Shown piece by piece: positions 34,199 through 42,349 of a DNA stretch of 54,437 nt (positions are counted from its first letter, which is position 1; every line of letters starts with the position of its first letter). The notes beneath the pieces are model-generated. The model ran no database searches and was not told the origin of the DNA. It worked only from the letters and a program-made list of their open reading frames with translations. Made by a program: the position numbers and the translations under genes. Source of the stretch: an uncultured Pseudomonadota bacterium (lineage in GTDB: Bacteria; Pseudomonadota; Alphaproteobacteria; RF32; CAG-239); the NCBI GenBank assembly GCA_902793695.1, contig CADBEI010000025.1, positions 1 through 54,437 on the forward strand. The letters run 5' to 3'.

Positions 34199-34804
34199 TT
34201 AAAATCCCAATTTATTGAGCCAATTTGTGACACTTTCTTTGGCTTTTGCGCGTTCGTTTTGAGCAATATGTCCGTAAACTGCCAATCCGTCGAGCATTTC
34301 GGCACCGGTGGCATTTTTCAGGTTATTCGGCACAGAAGTTAAACCGCTGCCTTCGTGAGTTACAAAAGGAACAACGGTCTTATCGCTCCAATTGTGTTTG
34401 TCAATAAAGGTGTAAACCGCCATCGGCAAATCTCCCCACCACACCGGACCGCCGATGAAAACTACATCATAGCTGTCAAAGTTCGAAATATCTCCGGCTA
34501 TTTCAGGACGGGCATTGCTGTTCTTCTCTGCTTTGGCCGCTTCGGTCAATGCCGTATAAGCCGCCGGATAGGTATCATTTTTTAATTTTACTTCAAACAA
34601 ACTGCCACCGGTTTGTTCGGCTATCATTTTGGCGACAATTGCCGTGTTACCTTCGGTAATATTTCCGACACTGTATTGTTCACCGGTTTTGGAAAAATAA
34701 ATCACTAATACTTTTTTGTTGCTCATATCTTTTATCTCCGCTGTTGCATTATGAATTGTGAAAAATGTTAATACCGCTAAAATACTTGAAAATAGTTTTT
34801 TCAT
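34199..34804 (-). CDS. Exported flavodoxin
   Basis: The start MKKLFSSILAVLTFFTIHNA lies after AAAAAGGACT; the frame is open 17 codons more. The 201-residue product has a signal peptide followed by the flavodoxin FMN loop VIYFSKTGEQY and later strands VVFIGGPVWWGDLPMAV and VVPFVTHEGSGLTS. Exported flavodoxin_4-type proteins occur in gut bacteria near CMD-cupin and aldo/keto reductase genes. An FMN protein outside the cytoplasm implies Tat-independent export of the apoprotein or loading outside; no twin-arginine motif is seen. Confidence 0.88.
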   Translation of the reverse strand: MKKLFSSILAVLTFFTIHNATAEIKDMSNKKVLVIYFSKTGEQYSVGNITEGNTAIVAKMIAEQTGGSLFEVKLKNDTYPAAYTALTEAAKAEKNSNARPEIAGDISNFDSYDVVFIGGPVWWGDLPMAVYTFIDKHNWSDKTVVPFVTHEGSGLTSVPNNLKNATGAEMLDGLAVYGHIAQNERAKAKESVTNWLNKLGF

Positions 34805-34854
34805 CTTATAGTCCTTTTTTAATTTGTTTGATTGCCGTTGTAACCTGAAAAACA

Positions 34855-35337
34855 TTATTCTTTCACAGGAATCAACTTGACTTTTTCAGAAACGATTTGA
34901 GTAATTTCTTTTTCGTCTTCCGCTGTCAGCAATCCGTAAAGCGGAATGGAAAATGCCGGAAAAGGATTGTGCTTTTGCAGCCAGTTATATTTATAATTTA
35001 TATTATTCTTCGGAACCAAAGCTAAAACACGATATTGCTTAAACCAACACCAAACAATTTTTTCTTCCGCATGGTCAATATCTTCCCATTTAACGGGATT
35101 GGCGTGGTCTATTTTTATACTTTCATCGGTAATTACAGCCATTATTTGCGGATGGATATATTTATAATACCACACACCCCACGAAAAAACCACGCACCCC
35201 AATATAACCCACATTTGCGGATAAATAAGAATACGCCACCCGCATACAAAACACGAGCAAACTAATAACGTAATACCGACATTAAACAGAAGCCACAGAT
35301 TTAACGATTTGAAATTATAATAAAATATCTTCTTCAT
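34855..35337 (-). CDS. Two-helix membrane protein with PH-like domain, unknown
   Basis: The 160-residue protein has two membrane segments (about 13-34 and 42-60), followed by a cytoplasmic domain IMAVITDESIKIDHANPVKWEDIDHAEE that resembles the bacterial PH-like fold of the STM3941 group. It starts three bases after the tetR stop. A gap of 50 bases follows before the flavodoxin gene. Its role is unknown; a sensor or membrane organiser for the pathway is only a guess. Confidence 0.65.
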   Translation of the reverse strand: MKKIFYYNFKSLNLWLLFNVGITLLVCSCFVCGWRILIYPQMWVILGCVVFSWGVWYYKYIHPQIMAVITDESIKIDHANPVKWEDIDHAEEKIVWCWFKQYRVLALVPKNNINYKYNWLQKHNPFPAFSIPLYGLLTAEDEKEITQIVSEKVKLIPVKE

Positions 35338-35340
35338 TTT

Positions 35341-35949
35341 CTATTCCTTTGCTAAATACTTTTGTAACATAGGGGTTAATTGCATTTCAAAGAATTTGGA
35401 AGTCCATTCTTTCGGTTCAAATACTCCGTCTGACATGCACCAACAAATCATCATACCGTAAAGTTCGGCAATAATTACATTTGCTAACACATCAATCGGC
35501 GTATCGGCTTTAAGTTCTTTTTCTTTTACGGCTCGATTTAAAATACCATACAGCATATCAATATCAAATTGCCATTTGGTATTATCCATATTTTCAGGTG
35601 CTTTGTTCGGATCAATAACACCGCGTATCCACTCACGACAAATATTAATGCCGTATCGTTCAACCTCCGCCATAAAACTTTCAAAGTAATAATGCAGACG
35701 GTCAATCAAATTTTTATCCGTCATTTTTTGCATTCTTTTTTCAATACGTTCAAAGAGTTCTCGGCAGATTTCAAACACAATGTCTTCTTTATGCGGAAAA
35801 TAAACATAAAACGTTCCTTTAGCGCAACCTGCGGCATTGGTGATATTTTCAATATTTAAGTCGTTCAGGCCGTTTTTTTCAATCAGTTTAATGGCGGCAT
35901 CCAATAAACTTTGCTTTGTTTTTAACGCATTTTCCTGCCGGTTGGTCAT
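35341..35949 (-). CDS. TetR-family transcriptional repressor
   Basis: The start MTNRQENALKTKQSLLDAAI follows AGAGGAG; upstream codons in the same frame are untranslated. The 202-residue protein has the TetR N-terminal helix-turn-helix (about 28-52, LNIENITNAAGCAKGTFYVYF) and a variable ligand domain. A 13-bp perfect palindrome lies 38 bases before its start and is probably its own operator. As first gene of the thirteen-gene operon it likely senses the compound that the operon handles. The divergent dipeptidase gene may share control. Confidence 0.92.
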   Translation of the reverse strand: MTNRQENALKTKQSLLDAAIKLIEKNGLNDLNIENITNAAGCAKGTFYVYFPHKEDIVFEICRELFERIEKRMQKMTDKNLIDRLHYYFESFMAEVERYGINICREWIRGVIDPNKAPENMDNTKWQFDIDMLYGILNRAVKEKELKADTPIDVLANVIIAELYGMMICWCMSDGVFEPKEWTSKFFEMQLTPMLQKYLAKE

Positions 35950-35986
35950 AATTTTTCTCCTCTGCTTTGAAACATAGTATAAAAAT

Positions 35987-35999
35987 GACCGACGGTCAA
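35987..35999. promoter_or_regulatory. Putative TetR operator
   Basis: TGACCGACGGTCA is a perfect palindrome with a central A. On the minus strand a TATACT that would serve as -10 for tetR lies a few bases downstream, so a bound repressor would block transcription. Length and symmetry fit TetR-family operators. Confidence 0.6.
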
Positions 36000-36057
36000 T
36001 GACTTTCAGTATAATATCAACAATATTATCAAACAAGTAATTTATTAAACATATTGT

Positions 36058-36086
36058 TTGACACGCTGTAATTTGTGACCGATAAT
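36058..36086 (+). promoter_or_regulatory. Predicted promoter of the dipeptidase gene
   Basis: TTGACA (36058-36063), a 17-base spacer and GATAAT (36081-36086) lie 34 bases before the ddpX-like start. Confidence 0.65.
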
Positions 36087-36119
36087 AAGAAAAACAATAC
36101 TTTTGAAAAGGAAATACCA

Positions 36120-36779
36120 ATGAAAAAAATTATGATTACTTTGGGTTTGCTTATCGGTACTTCAGCACTTGCATTTGCCGATACGATTTCAATCGATAGT
36201 TCCGATTTTGCCGAAATCAGTTCGGAGATTAATGATGCCGCCTTTGATATTCGCTATTATTCGCCGAATAATTTTACCGGTCATAAAATAGACGGCTACA
36301 AGGCACCGCGAGCTTATCTGACCAAAGAAGCCTTGGCGGCGCTCGCGGTTGCGGCCGAAGACTTGCGCAAACAGGGTTATCGCTTGTTGATATGGGATTC
36401 CTATCGTCCGCAAAAAGCCGTTGATAACTTTGTGCGGTGGATTAACAATCCGGAAGATGAGGGGGATAAAACTTTTTATCCTGATTTGCAGAAGTCGGAT
36501 TTGCTGGCCGGTAGATATATTATGGAAAAATCCGGACATACCAGAGGCAGTACCGTCGATTTGACGATTATTGAAAAGGACGGGGATTTTGTGGATATGG
36601 GCGGCACGTTTGATTTGTTCAGCGAGATTTCGCATCCCGATTATCAGGATTTGACCGACGAACAAAAACACAATCGCCAAATTTTGCGCAATGCCATGAT
36701 TAAAGCCGGTTTCAGGCCGTTAGATTCCGAATGGTGGCATTTTACTCTTGAAAACGAGCCATTTTTCCGCATAATATAA
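36120..36779 (+). CDS. ddpX: Exported D-alanyl-D-alanine dipeptidase, VanX/DdpX family
   Basis: The start MKKIMITLGLLIGTSALAFA follows AAAAGGAAAT and gives a signal peptide; a longer frame from 36075 is less likely. The 219-residue product has RLLIWDSYRPQKAVDNF and the metal motif SGHTRGSTVDLT (H and D ligands) with EWWHF carrying the catalytic E and last H ligand. It cleaves D-Ala-D-Ala in the periplasm for cell-wall recycling. There is no vanH or vanA nearby, so glycopeptide resistance is not implied. Confidence 0.9.
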   Translation: MKKIMITLGLLIGTSALAFADTISIDSSDFAEISSEINDAAFDIRYYSPNNFTGHKIDGYKAPRAYLTKEALAALAVAAEDLRKQGYRLLIWDSYRPQKAVDNFVRWINNPEDEGDKTFYPDLQKSDLLAGRYIMEKSGHTRGSTVDLTIIEKDGDFVDMGGTFDLFSEISHPDYQDLTDEQKHNRQILRNAMIKAGFRPLDSEWWHFTLENEPFFRII

Positions 36780-36792
36780 CTTTATTGCAAAC

Positions 36793-36820
36793 AAAACCTC
36801 CCTTCGGGGAGGTTTTTTCG
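36793..36820 (+). terminator. Rho-independent terminator
   Basis: AACCTCCC-TTCG-GGGAGGTT followed by T residues, 14 bases after the dipeptidase stop. Its core is nearly the same as that in the element beside the tRNA at 37771. Confidence 0.85.
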
Positions 36821-37026
36821 GTAGGTAACTGACAACAAAACCGAATAATCGCAAAGTCACATAATGATATTTGCGCCTGACAAATTCAATTCTGCCGTTT
36901 TCCTTTTATGTATATCCTTGCAAAAATGAAAATTTTCTTAAAATATTTGCAATAACAACAGGTGTAATAAATTCTGGACATTCAAAATAAGCTACGGTAA
37001 ATATAAAGAAAATTAAGGAGATGAAA

Positions 37027-37509
37027 ATGAAATATTTAATAAGTTTATGTTGCGCGTTGTTAATGCTTGCGGCTTGTTCAAAACAACCGGAGAATAATAT
37101 TGAAGCGCATAAAGCGACAATGAAACGCTTTGAAACCATGATTAACACCGCAGATTCAAGTATTGCCAAAGAGCTTGTGGCCGATGATGCGGCCTTTTAT
37201 ACGCCGGCATCACCGACACCGCTTTATGGCGGGGAGGGGTATCTTTCGGTTGTTCATTGGATGAGAAAAGGTTTTTCCGATGTGCAATGGAAGCTTGAAG
37301 AAATGGTTGCCGAGGGTAATGTTGTTGCAGTGCGTTGGACCTTAACCGGTACCAATGACGGCGAGTTTATGGGAATGCCGGCCACCGGCAAACATATATC
37401 CACCTCTGTGATGAATTTCTACTATTTCAACGACGAGGGCAAAGTCATAAATGACATCGCCGCCGAAGGTATGATCGGCATTTTGCGCGGCATTGGCGCA
37501 CTAAAATAA
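37027..37509 (+). CDS. SnoaL-like lipoprotein (NTF2 fold)
   Basis: The ATG at 37027 has AAGGAG six bases before it; the in-frame ATG at 37021 touches the site and is too close. The 160-residue product is a lipoprotein (MKYLISLCCALLMLAACSKQ) with a SnoaL-like polyketide-cyclase domain: DTA-like helix KATMKRFETMINTADSSIAK, VRWTLTGTNDGEFMGMPATG and YYFNDEGKVIND. The cone-shaped fold binds a small hydrophobic ligand and could be enzymatic or a carrier. It stands alone, with tRNA-associated repeats downstream. Confidence 0.85.
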   Translation: MKYLISLCCALLMLAACSKQPENNIEAHKATMKRFETMINTADSSIAKELVADDAAFYTPASPTPLYGGEGYLSVVHWMRKGFSDVQWKLEEMVAEGNVVAVRWTLTGTNDGEFMGMPATGKHISTSVMNFYYFNDEGKVINDIAAEGMIGILRGIGALK

Positions 37510-37525
37510 ATAATAAACAGAATAT

Positions 37526-37791
37526 CCGAAGGGAGGTTATGTTTGGTGGGCGCTGTAGGACTCGTCTTGCTTCGCCTGCGGCTCGCTTCGGTCACTCGGT
37601 TGCGATTTTTTCGCTGTAGTCGCTATCGCTTCCCTTGCTCAAAAGCAACCTTCGCCCGTCGTCAGAAAAATGTCCACCGGACATTTTTCTTTTCTCCGGC
37701 CTACGACGGTCTCCGGTTCGAGCCACAGCATACCACCAAACAAAAAACCTCCCCGAAGGGAGGTTCTGTTTGGTGGGCGCTGTAGGACTCG
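37526..37791. repeat. tRNA-3'-end palindromic element beside tRNA-CAU
   Basis: A 39-bp direct repeat (37526-37564 and 37753-37791, one difference) includes half a terminator and 21 bases of the tRNA 3' end. Between the copies lie a GC-rich body, a perfect 12-bp hairpin (37664-37675 with 37679-37690), an inverted degenerate copy of the tRNA end (37715-37741) and a terminator CCTCCCC-GAAG-GGAGG. The open frame here is not a gene. The layout equals that at 122-562. Confidence 0.8.
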
Positions 37792-37847
37792 AACCTACGA
37801 CCAGACCGTTATGAGCGGCCGGCTCTAACCAACTGAGCTAAGCGCCC
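37771..37847 (-). tRNA. tRNA with CAU anticodon, probably tRNA-Ile2 (lysidine type)
   Basis: The 77 bases fold fully: acceptor GGGCGCT with AGCGCCC, D arm GCTC/GAGC, anticodon arm GGCCG-CTCATAA-CGGTC, T arm GTAGG-TTCGAGT-CCTAC, and ACCA end. The acceptor and loop differ from the Met tRNA at 7362. The C at position 32 and a GGGC acceptor fit the isoleucine tRNA whose CAU is modified to read AUA. Elongator Met cannot be excluded by sequence alone. Confidence 0.88.
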
Positions 37848-37912
37848 GACATCGCTACACACAATATGCTAACTTCTGCCGATAGTCAAGATATTTTTTT
37901 AATTTTGAAAAT

Positions 37913-40183
37913 CTAAATATTATTATTTAAAAAATTTCCGTTAATACAATCTGATACATTATTAAATTTAAGTAATTTATCGACAATATCCGCCGCTTTT
38001 TGTGCATCATATTGACGGTGTATAAAGTCCATACGGAAGAAATCCGGCGCCAAATCTTTGGCTTCGGCTGCAATGCAGTACGGCTTATCGTCAAATACCA
38101 TCATCTGACAATCTTTTGATAATGCCTTAAAATAACGACCTTGTCGTTCTAAATTAAACCACATCGGTTGTCCCAAACAGTGTTTGCAATCATTATCGCG
38201 GATACAGCCGACACTCGTAAACAAAGGAACGTCCTGATAAATAATCAAAGATGTCTTTAAGTTGGATTTTTTAATTATATTACAAATATTTGCCTTTATA
38301 TCCTCAAGTGATAATGTGATTTGTGAGGCGCCGATTTCCGCTGCCATAGCAATCGCTTGCGTATTAAGCATATACAGTGAGGAGTCAAAGCTGATATCTA
38401 ATTGATTAATCGGTAAAATTTCCAATGCCCAATAGTTTGCGACTTCCCATTTGCGATAACCGCCGTCAAGCAGGCGCCGAATTGTATCCGCATACAATGC
38501 CGGGTGGCGGCAAACGGCGGGCAGGGCAAGGCGAATCTTATTTTTAGGCAGCTTATTCAAACCGCTGATATCACTATTCGGAGTGATTAAATAAATTATC
38601 TCGGCAAAATTATTTAAATCCAGTAAATTCAAATAGTTAATGTTATCTACTTTAATGCAAAACTGCGGTTTTGCGGATTTTTTGTCGGCCATCGAAATCT
38701 CAGGCAATTCACCGTGACGTTCTTCTATTTTTATTTGGCTGTATAAACCGCGGCGCAACTCATTGAGCATTGAGACCGGAGTGAATAAATTTTGCGGATT
38801 TTCAATAACTAATGAACGTAAATTAAATGCCGTATCACCGGTTTTGGCGAAAGCGACCTTAATGGCATCCGTGCTTTTTTGCGGATTGTTGGCCGGCGTA
38901 AATGTACCGTTAATACTTGCCGCAAATTCTCCGGAGTGGGCGCTAATGCGTCCGCTTTCCACTTTAACAGTAACTTCTATGTCATTGTTATTGCGATATT
39001 CGTGTGGTTTCGGCTTGGTGTAGTGATAAGCACCTTTAACTGCGCCGGATGAAGCCAGATAAATCTTATCGCCGTTTTCAAGTCGCGGATATCCGTGCGG
39101 CAACTCTATTTCCACCGTCGTTCCGGCCGAAGCCTCAAACACGCTCTTATTACCGACAAACAGCTTCTGTACCGAGAATCCGAACGGTTTTTCATCACCG
39201 GCGGCATCTATTTGCAAACCGTCGTGCCGTGCCACCGCGTGATTGGTAACAAAACGCAATTTGCCGCGAGAAATACTGTCTACCGTGCCGATAAGCAATC
39301 CTCGGTGGCCGACAAAATCGCGGTCGATTACAGCTTTATCTTTGCCTTTGAAATGGAATTTGCACCACGGGCGCGAGAAAATCTGCTTAATATTTTCCTC
39401 TTTGAGCGGATTGGCACCTTTACCATCGAGAATTTGCCGATAATAATCGGTAACGGCGGCAACATACAGCGCCGATTTTTTGCGCCCCTCGATTTTAAGT
39501 GAATCAACCGGCATATTCAGCACATCTTTCTGCAATGCCATATCTTTCATTGAAAACAGATGGCTTTCTTTGCCGTTGCATTTAAATGCGGCGCGACACG
39601 GATACATACATTTGCCGCGATTGGCACTGCGTCCGTATTCCAAGGCCGAAAATTGGCATAAACCGCTGTATGAATAGCACAACGCCCCATGAATAAAGGC
39701 CTCGGTTTCCAAGTTTGGAATGGCGGCGATTTCGTTTATTTCCGTTGCCGTGAGTTCTCGCGCCAAAACCACACGTTTGAAGCCCATTTTTTGCAAAAAC
39801 AGTGCGCCTTCTTTATTATGTACGGCCATTTGCGTACTGGCGTGCATTTCAAACCACGGATATTTCTCGCGCATAACCCGCGCCACGCCCAAATCCTGAA
39901 TAATCAGACCATCGACTTTGCAACGGGTGCAAATATCCAGACTTGCCAGCAAATCCGGCAATTCGCTTTCTTGCAAAACCGTATTGAGAGCCACATATAC
40001 TTTACGATTTAAGCTGTGGGCATAAGCGGTAAATTCATCGAGTGTATCGGCGTCAAAGTTGGTGGCGGTTGCGCGTGCCGAAAACTTGGATAAGCCGAGA
40101 TATACGGCATCGGCGCCGTAATAAAGGGCGGCATAACCGGCCTCGACATCGCCGGCGGGTGCGAGCAGTTCTTGTTTTTTCAT
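37913..40183 (-). CDS. Peptidase U32 family protein with DUF3656-like C-terminal region
   Basis: The 756-residue protein opens with ELLAPAGDVEAGYAALYYGADAVYLG, the U32 barrel start. It has the family signature EAFIHGALCYSYSGLCQFS and conserved cysteines in GRSANRGKCMYPCRAAF. The second half (from about 330) is the long extension of RlhA-type members. In E. coli, RlhA hydroxylates cytidine 2501 of 23S rRNA; the U32 cysteines there bind an Fe-S cluster. A C-terminal CIRDNDCKHCLGQPMWF adds more cysteines. A role in RNA hydroxylation is more likely than proteolysis. Confidence 0.85.
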   Translation of the reverse strand: MKKQELLAPAGDVEAGYAALYYGADAVYLGLSKFSARATATNFDADTLDEFTAYAHSLNRKVYVALNTVLQESELPDLLASLDICTRCKVDGLIIQDLGVARVMREKYPWFEMHASTQMAVHNKEGALFLQKMGFKRVVLARELTATEINEIAAIPNLETEAFIHGALCYSYSGLCQFSALEYGRSANRGKCMYPCRAAFKCNGKESHLFSMKDMALQKDVLNMPVDSLKIEGRKKSALYVAAVTDYYRQILDGKGANPLKEENIKQIFSRPWCKFHFKGKDKAVIDRDFVGHRGLLIGTVDSISRGKLRFVTNHAVARHDGLQIDAAGDEKPFGFSVQKLFVGNKSVFEASAGTTVEIELPHGYPRLENGDKIYLASSGAVKGAYHYTKPKPHEYRNNNDIEVTVKVESGRISAHSGEFAASINGTFTPANNPQKSTDAIKVAFAKTGDTAFNLRSLVIENPQNLFTPVSMLNELRRGLYSQIKIEERHGELPEISMADKKSAKPQFCIKVDNINYLNLLDLNNFAEIIYLITPNSDISGLNKLPKNKIRLALPAVCRHPALYADTIRRLLDGGYRKWEVANYWALEILPINQLDISFDSSLYMLNTQAIAMAAEIGASQITLSLEDIKANICNIIKKSNLKTSLIIYQDVPLFTSVGCIRDNDCKHCLGQPMWFNLERQGRYFKALSKDCQMMVFDDKPYCIAAEAKDLAPDFFRMDFIHRQYDAQKAADIVDKLLKFNNVSDCINGNFLNNNI

Positions 40184-40213
40184 TTTTTAATATCCGTCAA
40201 GTCAGTTTGCGCC

Positions 40214-40242
40214 AGAGTAGGGCAAAACCCCGAAAATGTCAA
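40214..40242 (-). promoter_or_regulatory. Predicted promoter of the U32 gene
   Basis: On the minus strand TTGACA (40242-40237), a 17-base spacer and TACTCT (40219-40214). It sits 31 bases before the gene start. Confidence 0.6.
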
Positions 40243-40252
40243 GCGCTTATAT

Positions 40253-40633
40253 TTATAAAGCTTCTTCCAAAAATTCGGCGGCATCAGCCACACAATCCGG
40301 ACATTCGCGCAACACTTTTCCGCTGTCGATACCTTTGAGCAGTTTACATTGTGTGGCGCCGTTACGTTGTTGAAACTTGGTCATAATCTGCCGCATTTCC
40401 CGAGCCGAAGCCGCACGGTCTTTTTTTATCAGCCCCAAAATTATGCCCGCACCGACAAGCGCACCGCAAGTTCCTTCCATATTGCCCATACCGGCGGCAA
40501 AGGCGTTGCCGATATTCAGCGCCGTATTTTCATCAACACCGGCCATATCGCAATATGTGCACGTAATTGCCTGAGCGCAATTATAACGTCCGCTGCGTTT
40601 TTTTTCGGCCGCTTCAAATTTTCTGCTTTCCAT
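40253..40633 (-). CDS. C_GCAxxG_C_C family protein
   Basis: The 126-residue protein has the family cysteines: YNCAQAITCTYCDMAG, the eponymous segment MGNMEGTCGALVGAG with GTCGALVG, and TQCKLLKGID plus ECPDCVADA near the end. The function is not established; the cysteines suggest redox or metal binding. There is no signal peptide. It is divergent from the MATE transporter and could be coupled to it through the shared 120-bp gap. Confidence 0.85.
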   Translation of the reverse strand: MESRKFEAAEKKRSGRYNCAQAITCTYCDMAGVDENTALNIGNAFAAGMGNMEGTCGALVGAGIILGLIKKDRAASAREMRQIMTKFQQRNGATQCKLLKGIDSGKVLRECPDCVADAAEFLEEAL

Positions 40634-40702
40634 AATTCAATCCTCTCTTTTTTCTTTGATTTTACAGCAGATATTTAATTTTGCAAGCACTTATATGTCG
40701 GC

Positions 40703-40731
40703 TTGACATTATTACGACAATGGTTTAAGAA
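40703..40731 (+). promoter_or_regulatory. Predicted promoter of the MATE gene
   Basis: TTGACA (40703-40708), a 17-base spacer and a weak -10 TAAGAA (40726-40731), 20 bases before the start codon. Confidence 0.45.
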
Positions 40732-40751
40732 AGGCAATATAAGGAAAAGTT

Positions 40752-42055
40752 ATGGCAATTCAGTTATCGGACCATTTTACATACGGCAAATTATTGCGTT
40801 TCACCGTACCGTCGGTGATTATGGTGATATTTACTTCCATATACAGCGTGATAGACGGCCTGTTTGTGGCTAATTTTGCCGGAGCGACACCGTTTGCTGC
40901 CGTAAATATCGTTTGGCCGTTTATTATGATAATCAGTGCCATCGGCTTTATGTTTGGCAGCGGCGGCAGTGCATTGGTGGCAAAAACACTCGGTGAGAGC
41001 CACAGTTATAAAGCCAATCGCATTTTTTCCATGCTGATATATCTGACCATTATTATCGGCATTGTTTTTGCTGCTGTCGGATTATTGCTGATTAAGCCGA
41101 TATTGCTTGCTTGCGGGGTTGAAGGAGAATTGCTGAAGCAGAGTATGTTATACGCGGGGATTTTGTTTCCGGCAATACCGGCGCTGATGTTGCAGGTTAT
41201 GTTCCAATCATTTATGGCAACGGCCGAGCGCCCGAAACTGGGGCTGTTTGTTACGGTTTTTGCCGGTGTGTGCAATTTTATTTTGGATGCTTTGCTTATT
41301 ATTGTATGGAAGTGGGGTTTGTCCGGAGCCGCGTGGGCAACTGCGGCCAGCCAGTTCATCGGGGCGGCAATACCTTTGTTGTATTTTGCCTTTCCCAACA
41401 AGAGCCTGTTGCACTTGGGACGCACCAAACTGTATATCAAAGCCTTGATAAAAACCTGCACCAACGGCGCCAGTGAGTTTATGTCGAGTATTTCGATGTC
41501 TTTAATCGGCATATTATATAATTATCAAATGCTGCGATTTATCGGCGAGGACGGGGTGATTATTTACGGTATTATCACCTATGTCAATTTTATTTTTCTG
41601 GCGGCGTTTATCGGCTATACGGTCGGCAGTAACCCGATTGTCGGTTTTCATTACGGTGCCGGTAATAAAAATGAGTTGAAAAGTCTGCTGCATAAAAGCT
41701 TGCGGTTGATACTCTTCGCCGCCGTCATATTGACTTTTGTTGCCGAAGTCAGTGCGTCGCAGATTGCCCGAATATTCGTCGGTAAGGATGCACATTTAAC
41801 CGCAATGACGATATACGCTTTTCGTATATATTCCGTATCTTTTTTGCTTTCGGGGTTCAATATCTACGCCTCGGGATTTTTTACGGCGCTCAACAATGGG
41901 TTGATATCGGCGGTGATAGCCTTTTCGCGCACCATGATTTTTGAATGTATTTGTGTTTTAATTTTACCGATATTATTCGGAGTAAACAGCATTTGGTCGC
42001 TCTCGGCGTGAGTTTTTTCTTTATCAAAAAAATGCGCGGTCGTTACGGCTATTGA
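40752..42055 (+). CDS. MATE family efflux transporter, C-terminus frameshifted
   Basis: About 419 residues are read to a TGA at 42009-42011, with 11 to 12 membrane helices and the MATE patterns FTVPSVIMVIFTSIYSVID and GWNQ-like GSGGSALVAK. The last helix is lost: the other frame continues as LGVSFFFIKKMRGRYGY and stops at 42053-42055. The junction NSIWSLSA-LGVSFF looks like a deletion of 3n+1 bases within the final helix. MATE proteins expel cationic compounds by sodium or proton antiport. Activity of this allele is doubtful. AAGGAAAAG precedes the start. Confidence 0.85.
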
Positions 42056-42345
42056 TTTTTTGCTTTTTTCAATTCAACCATACTTTTGGCGAGACGGTTC
42101 AGTTTATAATCTTTTTGCTCATCCACCGCCTGATGAATATTATATATCATCTTGATTTGTGCCAACGTAATTTCTACATCGGCCAGTTCTTCGGCAATAT
42201 GGCCAACATCGCCGCGGTTGCGCAGTTCTTTGCACAGTTCTTTGGTCAGCTCCGACATTTCTTCGATTACCATAATTTTTTGAGATTCCGTCCCGAAAAA
42301 ATCAATTGCTTCGTTATATATTTTAAGTTCTTGCGCTTTTTCCAT
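42049..42345 (-). CDS. MazG-like nucleotide pyrophosphohydrolase domain protein
   Basis: The 98-residue protein has the metal-binding pattern of the MazG fold: VIEEMSELTKELCKEL near 25-40 and EELADVEITLAQIK near 52-65 (E-E-x-x-E and E-x-x-D). Small single-domain members hydrolyse non-canonical or excess nucleoside triphosphates. It starts four bases after the metallophosphoesterase stop, so both are one unit, and its end overlaps the repaired end of the MATE gene. Confidence 0.8.
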   Translation of the reverse strand: MEKAQELKIYNEAIDFFGTESQKIMVIEEMSELTKELCKELRNRGDVGHIAEELADVEITLAQIKMIYNIHQAVDEQKDYKLNRLAKSMVELKKAKNQ

Positions 42346-42349
42346 TTTT

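Noticed and set aside
36120..36779. Glycopeptide resistance gene vanX
   Set aside because: The catalytic motifs fit VanX/DdpX, but no vanH, vanA or sensor genes are present; a housekeeping recycling role is more likely.
37543..37785. Open frame of 80 codons rich in Arg and Phe
   Set aside because: It lies in the palindromic element and runs into the tRNA gene; no binding site.
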